A stretch of DNA of 55,370 nucleotides from Zygnema cylindricum. Taxonomy: Eukaryota; Streptophyta; Zygnematophyceae; Zygnematales; Zygnemataceae. Location of the stretch: assembly GCA_037447655.1 (NCBI GenBank), contig JBBHKE010001598.1, positions 110,597 to 165,966 on the forward strand, read 5' to 3'. Shown here piece by piece: positions 23,260 to 41,667 of the stretch (the stretch's first letter is position 1; each line of letters opens with the position of its first letter). The translations under genes were made by a program, and so were the position numbers. Under the pieces are notes generated by a model. That model ran no database searches and was not told where the DNA came from. It saw nothing but the letters and a program-made list of their open reading frames with translations.

Positions 23260-24900
23260 GAGCTATGGTTGCGTAGCCACCGAAGCGCAGCCTAGTCGCG
23301 GTGCCGTCAGAGTATCGCAGCGCCATCGTTGCGCTGACAGGGAATCGCAACGGCGCAGTTATGTTTCACCACATTGGTGACGACGAAGCCTCGATTTCGT
23401 CGCAGCAGCGAATGCTATTAAATGTTGGACGCTGCGATACTCTCGCACGTTGCGACTCTTGGAAGACTCCAATCGTGAAACCCTTAACCCTTCCTGATAA
23501 AGCCTCCATCAGCCCTCGCGACCAACCTAGTCAAGGCAGTTTGGAGAGCGGTTCGCTCCGCACAACCAGCTTACCATCACTTCTTGAATTACCTGAATTG
23601 TCTAGCACGACAGCATCTATGGCGTGGTCGTCCTCTCCACCACCGAAACGGAGGAGACTTGTACGGGTAGGGCAGGAAGGTATGCCCCGTCCGAATTGAT
23701 TGCTAGTGGTGGCGGAGGTCATGGTGGAAGTAGACCGGAGGAGGGAGGTAGAAGCAGGACCGGAACCTGAAGCGACAACTAGTAGCGGGGCAGGACCGGC
23801 GAAGACCTGTGGAGGAGAGGGGTCAAAAAATTCACAAGACCCCGAGTACAACCCACTCCAAGAGGGGGATCGGAGGAAGAAGAAGATCGTGAGATCTCGG
23901 ACGCTGAGGAGCCGAAGTTGGAACCGAGACCTCCGCCAATTGAGGAGCGTGCCTCTGATATGGAGGTGATGAGGGACCCCAACAAGGAAAGCACCGCATA
24001 TGAACAGTCCTCAGAAAGCGCGGAAAAGAAGGCAGAAGCGTAGTGCCTTAGCGAATACGATGTATTTCTCCTTCACGAGGATCAAAGGGACACAGGCAAG
24101 GAGATTGAAAAGGGAGAGGAAATTCTCGATTACTTCTTTCCATTCCCAATCGACACCCGACATTCGGACCCCACCTTCAGTTTGGCTAAGCGTTTTTATT
24201 GGGACCATTCGGAGTGGCCGCAAGAGTGGCGCACTGGAAAACTTGGGGACCCCTTCTAAATCCCCGCCGATGTGCCCTCACACCCGGCCTGGAATTTCAC
24301 AAGGACGAAGGACCTTAAAAAAACCATAAGGGTTACGTGCAGCTAAATCCTCACGCTCTGCAGTTTGTGGAAGTAGTTGAAGACAACTATCGGTACAAGG
24401 TAGATGTTCCCGGATTGCTCCGCCATTATCACTCGTGGGATGTCCGTCTTCATGACATCATCTCTCGGGCGAAGGTCACACCCGAGGTACGGGCAGTCAA
24501 GCTGGCTAGGGTCAACGCTCTGCAACGGGCCCGAGCTGCCAGGAAACACGTTTCTTCCAAATTAAGAAAGGTACCTCGATGAGAACTGTCCGACGAAGTG
24601 GCGGAAGGGGCACAGCAAGCCGAAGAACCTATAGCTCCCCAAGTTCTGGCACTCGAAGAACCTGCACCGGCGGCCATTCCGCCGCAACCCGAGGCACCAG
24701 CGGAGGTACCGGAGGAAGGGGAAGACTAGGTTCGAGAGCGAATCACTCGCAGACGCTTGGCAACGGCAGACCATCATATTGCGCTGATGGAGGCCCGATG
24801 TGAGCAGCTCCAAAATCAACTAGACACCTTGCGACAAGAATTCGAGGAGTACTGTGAGGAGACATACGGCATACTCTGGCAATTACAGTTCCCCTGAGTT
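23260..24900 (+). pseudogene. Extra decayed ORF region between chromodomain and 3' LTR
   Basis: About 1.6 kb with fragmented open frames, including a basic stretch at 24337-24582 (FVEVVEDNYRYKVDVPGLLR, then RARAARKHVSSKLR) and a coiled-coil-like end (CEQLQNQLDTLRQEFEEYCE) shortly before the 3' LTR. No known domain recognised. Most chromoviruses reach the 3' LTR soon after the chromodomain, so this is additional sequence of unknown role. Confidence 0.5.
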
Positions 24901-24941
24901 AATAAGGTTCAGCCAGACGCTGAATCCTTAGTGGGAGGCAC

Positions 24942-25433
24942 CGTAACAAGGTTACAAAGTTGAGTACTTAGTGGCCAGAAACTAGGCTGCTATAGTTGCG
25001 GTTTCACAGCAGCGCAGCTGCAATCCTAGAACAGCGCAACATAGTAGCGTAGTAACTTAGTAGAGTAGTGTAGCAAAATGGTAGCGCAGCATAGCAACGT
25101 AGCGTAACTGTGTAGCAACGCAGCGGAATGTAGATTGAACTGTATAGTTCTAGAAGGATATTTTGGGATGGATCTCGGTTGACCATGAAGGTCCACGTGT
25201 ACACTTGTACAGTACTAAGTTGACTAGCAGCTAGTTAGTTTAAATAGTCAGGTAGACTTAGTCAACGGGGAGACTCTTTGAGTAGAGCTTCGCAACGAGC
25301 ATTCAATTTTATAATCCTCTCCCGAGTAATAAAGGTCAACCCTTTGTCTGTAATTGTTGTGTACTCTTGTTGTTGTTACGAGGAGATTCTTGGAGCTTTC
25401 TGCTGTGCATTGTGGTATTTTGTCCCTTTTACA
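24942..25433 (+). repeat. 3' LTR of the gypsy element
   Basis: 492 bp, ends CCCTTTTACA; the first base reads C instead of T. It differs from the 5' LTR at numerous scattered positions, so the insertion is not recent. A GTGGGAGGCA purine stretch just upstream may be the remnant polypurine tract. Confidence 0.9.
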
Positions 25434-26652
25434 ATACCAAATTGTACTGCCTATTTTGTTTTTATTCGAAAAACAACATTACACAGAATCTTTGCGATAC
25501 TATTTGAAGGTGTTGGAGGCAATAATGGCCGTCGGATGTTCATCTGCGAGGAGTTCGCTTCATTTTTTTCTGTAACTGTCAACCCACCTGATACAGGAAA
25601 AAAAAGATAGTGACACGCTTGACGATTAAGTTGTGTCATGATGGAAAACCAACGAAAAATCTTAAGATTTGCACATGACACACGCTTTTCAAAATACAAC
25701 CGGAAATAAAAACGAAATTTCGTAACATTCCCTCGTCACGCTATTTTCGGTAAATGTTATTCGTCACATTATTTCTCTCCAAGGACTTTTGTTTTGTTCG
25801 AAAACTAAAACCCTAAAAAATGAGCTGGAGTACAAACTCGCGTTTGCAAAAAGTATAGAAGTTTTGGCGTATAATTACTTCGTACAGAGGTACATGGTAC
25901 GCAAGTCATGATTTGAAGTTAAGTTTGTCGGTGCTAAAAATCTGAAAGATATTCAATATCGGATCGTAGCTTGCGTAACGCCAGTTTATTTAGAACACGT
26001 GGCTTACAGACTCTACGTGATGGAACATCGACTCAATCGACCCGGTCTGTAGAGTTTGCCGTAAAATTACAGAAACGTATGATGGAACTTCACCCTTATA
26101 CGTTTCAATCGCAAAAAAGGAAAAAATCTCGCGATTTGAACAACAACGCTTAATTCTGTAATTCATACCATTGATGTCTCGTGCGCATATTACGCACGGT
26201 ATAAACTAACGAATACTACGTACGGTACGCATCAAATATGTTGAAAGTCAATTAAATGCGTACCTTAATTTTTACCCATACAATATTTGTACACTTATTT
26301 ATAGTGCACGTACATGTCCGCACTTTTTACGGTTATTTAAGGGGGACTCTCTTAGGCTTTTAGGGTTCATTTTCGTACATTCCGTAGATTTCAGTATAAC
26401 TACCCTCACACTTGTCATAAATGTACGTACGGTGTCCTTATTTATCGTACTTTTTACGGTTATTTTTTTTAGGGTTTGTAGGGTATTCCAGTACATTCCC
26501 GTACAGCGAAATCTACACGAAGTTTACGAAAAGTATGAATCAACTAATACTATGTAATTTTTGTAAAAAAGTTGAAATCCGTGCGAATTGGACATCAACG
26601 ATTCATATACGGAAAAAAACCCTTACTTGAACACATGGGGACACGCCCTAAC

Positions 26653-27155
26653 TACACCGCGAATCGTTATTAGAGTAGAGAAAAAATTAGAGTAAAAAAA
26701 GAGAAAAAAATAATTAGCGTTATGAATTCTAATTTGTGTGATATAACTTTTTCAAAAATGAATTTACTCTAATTTATTTAAGTACGCTAATTTGGCACGC
26801 TAATTTCTCTACTGTAAATAAGGTATTCGTACAGAATCTGACAAAACGTACAGTTTTTTAGTCACTATGACGTTTGCACTACGGGGTTTGTTAAAACGCA
26901 GTTACATGATAACGGCCTGATTAAATCATTATTTGTACCTTTTTAGTTATAAAAGTACAATTTTGCACAGTCGGACGTCGTCCGTACTCCACACTATTTA
27001 AAATGAACCTATATTTGACTAATAAAACGCTAATTAAACCTTACCTTAAATAGTATAATGAAAAATTAGAATCATTTACTCTATTTAACGTGATAGAGTC
27101 GAAATTTAGGGCGACCGAATTAGCGTTATTTACTCTAATTACGATTCGCGGTGTA
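26653..27155. mobile_element. MITE with TACACCGCGAATCGT termini
   Basis: Starts TACACCGCGAATCGTTATTAG and ends with its reverse complement (ACGATTCGCGGTGTA); TA at both ends is the likely target duplication. About 500 bp, A/T-rich, rich in TAGAGTAAA / TTTACTCTA words, no coding sequence. Confidence 0.8.
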
Positions 27156-27204
27156 CTGTACGAGTTGCGATGTTAAGAAAATTGATTGAAAATTGGATAT
27201 GAAG

Positions 27205-27423
27205 TACACCGTGTTTCGCTATTAGTGTTAATAATTTTTCGCCACTTAAAAATTATTTTCTTCGTACACACTTGTCGGATTATGGATCTGACGGTTGCGA
27301 TTGAAAGCCAAGATTTTCACCTTCCCATTGGCGGTCTCCATGTGAAAATCGAACAAGTGTGCACTGAGATAAGATGTTTTGAGTGGCGAAAAAACATTAA
27401 CACTAACAGCGATAGACGGTGTA
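27205..27423. mobile_element. MITE, 219 bp, TACACCG family
   Basis: Terminal inverted repeats of about 45 bp run from TACACCGTGTTTCGCTATTA through TTTTTCGCCACTTAAAA, mirrored by GAGTGGCGAAAAAACATTAA ... ACGGTGTA. The centre shares CACACTTGTCGGATTA and CCCATTGGCGGTCTCC with the copy at 40481. Confidence 0.88.
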
Positions 27424-29342
27424 GTGCACGAGACAAGCACACACCAAACACCACTGTTAAAATTGTTGTTAAATTTGAAAAGGGAGGCGTTTGTGAATAA
27501 ACCAATGGTTTGCTTCCATGCTATTTTTGCGAGGCTTCAACTCATTTTACATCAGATTTTAGTCAGACTCACAAACTTTTTCTTTATTCATTATAGGGAC
27601 CTTCTCACAATGACAAAATTCTCTTCGAAGTCGCCACAACTCGAGAGTTGACAGTCCTAGACAAGGTTTTCTTTGACCACAACTTTAGATAAGATATACA
27701 CGCACTGATTTTTGGCTTAAGTTGCGGAAGGCCAATTTAGTCAAAGGTGAGTCAAACAACAAAGACGGAGTTGGGCATGTAATGGTAATTCCTTTCCCGT
27801 TTTGTTGTCCCAACAAAGTTTTCACCAACATAGGTGCAGTTGCATCCAAAAAGTGTTTTAACCATTTTTTCCTTTCTTATCGGATACAAACCTATGTACT
27901 ATATATGACGTATTCGTGACTATACCCGATTCAATACGGTCATATGTCATTCTATTTATAGCAAAATAACCATTTTTAGCTATACTTGATTTTATTCCCG
28001 CTTGTGAAGGAGTTCTTTGAGCATTATAAAAGTACAAAAAAAATCTTGACCAATCGGGGCTGACCGATTCTGAGTAGATAGTACATTTTTAAAACGACAT
28101 TAAATTGAACCGGCCATTTTCTGTAGAAATTACTGCAATCTATGCTATTTTATGTAGCACTAAAAGAGGAAGCGCAAGGGAAAAAAAAGGAGGGGAAGGG
28201 CATTTAATGTAGGAAGGGCATTTCCATACAAATATAACGCGAAATATATTTTATTTTTTATTCCCAAGTCACTGTAAGTTGTTTCACATATACTAATTAT
28301 TGCAAGCCGTACCCGATTCCCGACAAGTATTTTGTCTTTAGTCGTACTGTTGTTAAAAAATGTTATAAATGAATAAGGAAACAGATACATGATTATAATT
28401 AATAATATGATATTCCTCGACGGTGTCTACATGTATCACCTACTGAGATTTCGAATAAGACGAAACTATTAAAAGGATTCCAAAAGGAATTTTCACAAAG
28501 AGACATTCTTAAAAAAAAAAAAAAAAACACAAACAATTATTGATTTTTTTTCGAAAAAAGCCTTTAAAAAAAAATCTTTTAAAAGTGAAACGATTTAGTA
28601 TCTAAAAGAGAAGCAAATCGGTCAATAAAAGAAAAAAAAAAAAAAACTTTGAAGGAGAAACATTTTGCCTTTTAAAAAAAAATGGCCGATTACTATATTC
28701 TGGAATTGGTGGAAGGTGTTGAACAGATTTATACCCTTTGGTTTAAAAATAGAAAACAAAACTCCTCCCCTCTCTTCCCCTCTCTCCTCTCCTCTCTCTC
28801 CTCCCCTCTCACCTCTCTCCTCTCTCTATCTCCTTGCATTCTCTGTCATTCATTAGGGTGAAATTTTCACAAAAAAAATCAAAAAAATAGCGATAAAATT
28901 TATACATGCATTAAGAAAAAAAAAAAAAAAGCCTAAGAAATGAAGAATGTTAACAGAAAAATTAGATCGTTGAGTTTTCGCTTCTTAGTCAAATTGGAGT
29001 GACCTTTTTAGTGTTTAAAAATATACTTTTTAACAAAAAAAAAAGATTTAAACCACTAATGCTAAAATTTCTGGACAGGCGTTTTTCTAAAAAATGGAAA
29101 AACTAAACACTCGTAGTCTGAGATTCAACTAAGTCGATAAAAGTAAAGGGGGAGAGAGAGGGAGTGGGAGTGGGAGAGGGTGTGGGAGAGGGAGTGGGAG
29201 GGGAAGAAGGGGAAAAGGGAGAGAAAAAAGTGAAAATGAAATCTCACTTCCTGTATTTGAAATGAGACTGATCGTCACTAAAAACGACAAAAAAAAAGGA
29301 AAAACAAAAATAGCATATTTTTCAAACTAAAAAAAACTAACA
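27424..29342. other. Intergenic spacer, no gene seen
   Basis: A/T-rich with poly(A) runs, a CTCTCC tract at about 28765-28835 and a GGGAGTGGGAGAGGG tract at 29146-29225. It lies downstream of the pTAC12 stop codon at 29343 and so should include the pTAC12 3' UTR. Short frames show no motif. Confidence 0.5.
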
Positions 29343-36998
<7,656 letters not shown>

Positions 36999-37630
36999 TG
37001 GTCGGTTTTGTCGCGTGGCAGATGGGAGGGGATGCCACCTGGCATGTTTTGATTCGCGAGAAAGAAGGACAGAGAGAGAGAGATTTCAAGTCTGCGAGAA
37101 AGACATGGAGAGAGTAAATGAGGAGAAGAGAGGGAGACGGAGAGGGGGGAGAGGGGGAGGGAGAGGGGGAGGGGAGTAGGGAGAGGAAAATCGAGATCTA
37201 AGGTCTGCGAGGAAGATAAACAGGGAGAAGGAGAGAGAGAGAGAGCGTAAGAAAGTTCTAAGGACTGCAAACAAGATTTGGGAGAAGCTAAATGGGGAGA
37301 AGGAGAGGGAGAGGGAGAGGGCGAGAGTGAGGAGGAGAGAGAGATGACAGGGTAGAGGGTAGGAGAAGGGAAAGGCGAGGGAGAGGGATCTAGTTGTGTG
37401 GATGACATGAGAGAAGCTAAAGGGGGGAGTTGGGAAGGGGAAGGGGGAGGGAGAACGAGAAAGAAAGGGGCACGGAGAGATCCAAAATCAAGCCGAACAG
37501 GGAGATGGAGATAGAGAGTGATGTGTTCTGATGAGTAATACCAGGGATAAGGCTAAAGAAGAATGAGGAGACGGGGAGAGGGTGAGGGAGAGGGAGAGGG
37601 AGACGAGGGGGGGGGGGAGAAAAGAAGTCT
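36999..37630. repeat. Region upstream of pTAC12 exon 1: polypurine DNA
   Basis: Plus-strand purine tracts with three related unique islands (TCTGCGAGAAAGACATGG about 37091, GTCTGCGAGGAAGATAAAC about 37202, GGACTGCAAACAAGATTTGG about 37262). In transcript sense CTTTCTCGCAG at about 37090 and CATGCCAG near 37045 look like possible acceptors, so the missing start exon of pTAC12 may lie further right. Confidence 0.5.
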
Positions 37631-38454
37631 GAATGGCTGACTGAAAATATGGAGCTTATCGAAAGCCATTCTTGAATTTTCGTTCTTTCTTTTTTATTAT
37701 TCCTTAGCTTATAGATTCTTTGATTTTTTATTTCCGATTTGGCTATTCTTTTGGTTATTTTGAATTCTTTAATTTCCTTCCTTTTTAATCTTTCTATTCT
37801 TAGAATCCTTGCAAAAATTGAAATATTGGTGAGTCAATTAAATACACTAATCGGTTAAAATGGATTTACAAAATTCTAATATAATCAAAAGATATTTCTT
37901 AAAATGTTATCATTTTCAATTGTTGGTTTTTTATTTTCTACTTCCTGGATATCGAAACAGTAAAAAAATGATACATTAAGGGGATATATAATTTGTTATT
38001 TTTATATTATCTGTTAGTCTACGGTATTAAAAACTGAGTCAGCCTCCAAAAAAGGATTGTAGATCTAAACTTGAATAAAGAAGTCAAACCAAAAACCACA
38101 AATTGTAAACAAAAAAGTAAATAAAACATGTTTTACCTGATTTAAAAAGCAAAGAATTTGTTTGAAGATCATTCGAAAAAGCGTTTTAAACCGACCCACT
38201 GCTTCATTCTGCATTCAGATAAAAACCATTTTTCCAAAAAATTACATTTTCATTCAACATATCTTTAAAAATATTGTTAATATTAAGATATCTGCATGGG
38301 GTAAATAATATTTTTTTTTCCAACAAAAGGTTATTACTCATGTTAAAGATAATTTTTAGAATTAGAAGTGTCTACACCAGTTTTGAAGAAGTTAATCGGC
38401 ATCATTCTAGAAATTATGATGTGAATTTAGACAAAAATCTAAAAGCTTGAAGCT
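37631..38454. other. Intergenic spacer, no gene seen
   Basis: A/T-rich DNA with no recognisable motif, between the divergent pTAC12 and U11/U12-20K genes. Confidence 0.5.
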
Positions 38455-38880
38455 TTAAAGACGAGAAGAGGGAGAGGGACAAGCAGGAGAGGTAGACAGA
38501 GAGGAGGGAGAGGGAGAGGGAGAAGAAGAAAAAGGAGAGAGGAAAGGATAGGGAGGGGAGAGGGAGGGAGAGAAGAAGGAGAGGAGAAGAGAGGAAAAGG
38601 GAGGAGGGGAGGAGGGGAAGGGGAGGGGGGAGGGGAGGGAAGGGGAGAGGGGGAGGGGGAAGAGGGAAGGGAGGAGGAGGAGGGGGAAGAGGGAAGGGAG
38701 GAGGGGGAGGGGGAAGAGGGAAGGGAGGGGGAGGGGGGGGAGAGGAGGGAAAGGGGGGGAGGGGGCAAGGGGGGGAAGGGAGGAGAGGGAGGGGGGGGGA
38801 GAGGGGGAAGAGGGGGGGAAGGGGGGGAGGGGGGAAAGGGAGGAGGGAGAGGGAGGAGGGAGAGGAAGAGGGCAAGGAGT
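38455..38880. repeat. 430-bp polypurine tract
   Basis: Nearly pure A/G plus strand, moving from GAGAGGGAGA units to GGGGAGGGGGA units. It could form triplex or G-quadruplex structures. The large Pro/Ser/Leu open frames on the opposite strand are artefacts. Confidence 0.9.
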
Positions 38881-39622
38881 CAAAGGTGTAAAAAAAAACC
38901 CTCGGCCCCATAATATTCAGCTTTTTCATTTTCCCACGAGTGAAAAAAAGAACAGGGTCATCCAAATGCTAAAAGAGTTAAAAATAAGTATAATGTAAAA
39001 TAACAAAACATGATTTAGTCGTCATTTTTATGCAAACAGCGATATATTAATCAATTTCACCAATCATGCTTGAGACCAATATAACATCATTTTCTCAGAA
39101 GTTGTTGGTAATAAACCTTAATTGTCAAATAGAATTGGTAAAAAAATCTTAATTCCCATATAAATTTGAAAACCTCTAGGATTTTACTATAAAAATAACC
39201 CTAAAACTGTTAACTATCGTTGTAACTTTAAAAACAAAACGTATTAATAATCTTTGATTTACCGCTGCATCTTTGGAAAAAAAAATAGCAGAAGCAAATT
39301 TTACTCCACAAGATTATTTTAAAAACAAAATAGAAATACGGTTTATAATGTAAGAAATGAAAACAAAGGGGTTGTCGAGTGCAAAAAGTGACTGTGAAAA
39401 AGAAAATGCCATATTTATTACATGAAAAACTGCATTATTCAAAGAAACCTTGATTTCCAGAAAGTAACAGTTAAACAAAAGTGTAAGTTTTTGTTTGTAA
39501 CCATGGTTTTGTAACTGTTTTCATTTAACAAAGTCAGTGCAAGTCAAACCTAGCATAACAACAAAACCTTCAAACCCTGAACCCCGTTCCTCGTAAATTC
39601 CAACAATCTAGCCCGCAATTCT
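38881..39622. other. Intergenic spacer, no gene seen
   Basis: A/T-rich DNA with no motif that I can name. Confidence 0.5.
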
Positions 39623-39850
39623 TTCACGTGCAATATCCACCTGACACGTAAAACCTCCAGGATGACACGTGGCACATTATGACAGGTGTAATGCCACGTG
39701 GCACACAATGACAAGTGTAATGCCACGTGGCACACATGCCAGGCATAGTGCCACGTGGCACAAACCTGATAGAAGAAGCATGTGGCACCAGCTGCATACT
39801 CGACCGTACAATCCACTCCTTTCTCTCGTTCTGTTCCCCGACACGTGGTT
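39623..39850. promoter_or_regulatory. G-box (CACGTG) minisatellite
   Basis: Six CACGTG sites at 39625, 39666, 39695, 39724, 39752 and 39842; four lie in the palindrome GCCACGTGGC or close to it. The middle four are carried by a 28-30 bp tandem unit containing AATGCCACGTGGCACA. CACGTGGC is the core of plant G-box/ABRE elements bound by bZIP and bHLH factors. It sits in the shared spacer of two divergent genes, about 1.8 kb from the U11/U12-20K start and 2.6 kb from pTAC12. A regulatory role is inference. Confidence 0.55.
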
Positions 39851-40480
39851 TCTTAAGGGCACAATCTCAGTGCCCTCCCACCCAGCCTAGCTTCGTAGAC
39901 CACTAAATATTCACATGCCAAAATTTGTCAAAACTTCCCAAAATTTGCAAAAACTTGCAGAAATTTACCAAATTCTGCCAAGAAAAACATGAAAATTGGC
40001 AGCTTTTCACAACCTGCAATAGAGACTACGAGAAATTATCGATTACGAGAGCTTATTGCAAACTGATGCAAAAAAAAACACGAAATAATGCGTTTTATTT
40101 TACGCTTGCAAACCCTAAATCTGCTGGAATGTAAGACCAGGAAGAGGCTCGAGTGATCGAAAATTGGAAAGTGAATTGATTGGCCTTTCCAATCCTTTGT
40201 CGTTTTGCGCGGCGTTGAACCCTGGCGAGTCTTTTCACTTTTCGCGGAAAAAGTGCAGTTCAGCTTCATCCGGTGTTTTTACCAAAAGTACGTATTTTGT
40301 GGCAATTAGTATCCAGTATATTTACAAAAAATTACAAATTATTGCATATAATCCAGTGTTTTTACCAAAAAGTACACATGTCCGCTTTATTAGTACTAGG
40401 TGATTTTATCAAAAAGTACATGGTTGGTGTTGGACATCGTATCGATTTAATTTAAGAAGGGCGATATGATATTTCTGAAG

Positions 40481-40701
40481 TACAGCGTGTATCGCTGTTA
40501 GTGTTAATAATTTTTTCGCCACTTAAAACATCTTTTCTCTGTACACACTTGTCGGATTATAGATCTGACGGTTGTGATTGAAATCCAATATTGTCACCTT
40601 CCCATTGGCGGTCTCCGTTTGAAAATCCGACAATTGTGTACGGAGAAATTATGTTTTAAGTGGCGAAAGAAATTTTAACACTCATAGCGATACTCGGTGC
40701 A
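40481..40701. mobile_element. MITE, about 220 bp, same family as 27205
   Basis: Starts TACAGCGTGTATCGCTGTTA with TTTTTTCGCCACTTAAAA and ends GTGGCGAAAGAAATTTTAAC ... CTCGGTGCA, imperfect inverted repeats. The centre keeps CACACTTGTCGGATTA and CCCATTGGCGGTCTCC. End bases have drifted from TACACCG/CGGTGTA. Confidence 0.85.
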
Positions 40702-40845
40702 TCGTGTTGATGCTTCTATTCTGGGCGATGCAATCGACGCGATACTTGATCCGATTTGATGCGTGAAAGTGAGTGTTAGTGAGCGTGAGCGGTTTGAGAG
40801 AGAGTGAGAGAGAGAGAGGGAGAGTGAGTGTGTGAGATTGAAAGC

Positions 40846-41048
40846 TACACCGCGAATCGTTATTAGCGTTATGAACTCTATATCGGCACCCCAAAGTTTT
40901 GACATTAATACCTTAAATAGAATAAACTACACTATTTAAGGTCGTGGACCATAATCTACCACGTCTCTCTGCACTAAATTAGAATGAATGACACTATTTT
41001 TTTCTTTACACTAATAATTTCTCAACGCTAATAACGATTCGCGGTGTA
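40846..41048. mobile_element. MITE, TACACCGCGAATCGT termini
   Basis: TACACCGCGAATCGTTATTA at the left and TAACGATTCGCGGTGTA at the right, 203 bp, TA tips. The flanks (about 40770-40845 and 41049-41130) are both GTGAGCGTGAGAGCGGTTTG-like repeats, so it landed in a local tandem repeat. Confidence 0.85.
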
Positions 41049-41184
41049 TTTGAGGAAGGGTGGGAGTGAGCGTGAGAGCGGTTTGAGAGAGAGTGAGAGT
41101 GAGAGGGAAGTGAGAGCGAATTGAGAGAGTGTTTACGATACGATACGAGATACGATACAATACGAGATACGCGATACGATACAG

Positions 41185-41404
41185 TACACCGCCAATCGCT
41201 ATAAGCGTAGAAGTTTCTTTAGCGTATACGAATAATTAGCGTGGTTTACGCTAATTGGGAATTTGGAAATTTTCGAAGAAATCGATTACTCTAATTAGGA
41301 ATTAGGGTTTTTTAAAATAGTGTGGATAATTCTATTTGAAAATAAAAAAAAAAAAAGGCGGGACGGGATTAGCGTACACAACGCTAATAGCGATTGGCGG
41401 TGTA
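41185..41404. mobile_element. MITE, TACACCGCCAATCGC termini
   Basis: TACACCGCCAATCGCTATAA at the left is mirrored by TAATAGCGATTGGCGGTGTA at the right, 220 bp, TA tips. Internal GCGTA...TACGC words; non-coding. It lies 264 bp upstream of the U11/U12-20K start codon. Confidence 0.85.
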
Positions 41405-41667
41405 GTATGCATATTTATGAAAAGAAAAACTGAAAAAACAAAACAAAAGATATTCAAGTAACAATTAGAGATCAAAGATTTTCCTTTGACATAAATCAGC
41501 ATTTAGTCATTCACTTCTTCCATTCAATTTCAAAGTAAAATTTTTGAAAAAGAGAATTAAAAAAAATAAAAAAATGAAAAAGACATTGAAAGAAAGATAT
41601 CAATTATTTAAATAAACAAACAAACTAATAACAATAATAGTTTGATTGAAAAGTAGGCGATAAATCG

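Larger units (their letters stand above)
18146..25433 (+). mobile_element. Decayed Ty3/gypsy LTR retrotransposon with chromodomain
   Basis: A 7.3-kb element with two 492-bp LTRs (18146-18637 and 24942-25433), a primer-binding site, and gag, protease, reverse transcriptase, RNase H, integrase and chromodomain in the Ty3/gypsy order. The chromodomain after integrase places it among chromoviruses. Frames are broken by several frameshifts and stops, notably in gag, just after RT and in RNase H, so it is not autonomous. Only a 3-bp ATA flank is shared, so the target duplication is eroded. It sits inside DNA transposon copy B. About 1.7 kb of extra sequence lies between the chromodomain and the 3' LTR. 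Confidence 0.9.
18085..26096. mobile_element. DNA transposon copy B, split by a gypsy insertion
   Basis: Left end GGGTGACGTTCCATCAGG at 18085 and right end GATGGAACTTCACCCTTA at about 26080-26098 match the termini of copy A. Between them the Ty3/gypsy element occupies 18146-25433, leaving about 724 bp of host element, close to copy A's 741 bp. Sequence resuming at 25434 (TGCCTATTTTGTTTTTAT) parallels copy A at about 17410, which confirms the interruption. Confidence 0.75.

Noticed and set aside
38414-38965. Pro/Ser/Leu-rich open frames of more than 140 codons
   Set aside because: Encoded by a 430-bp polypurine tract, open in all three frames of one strand.
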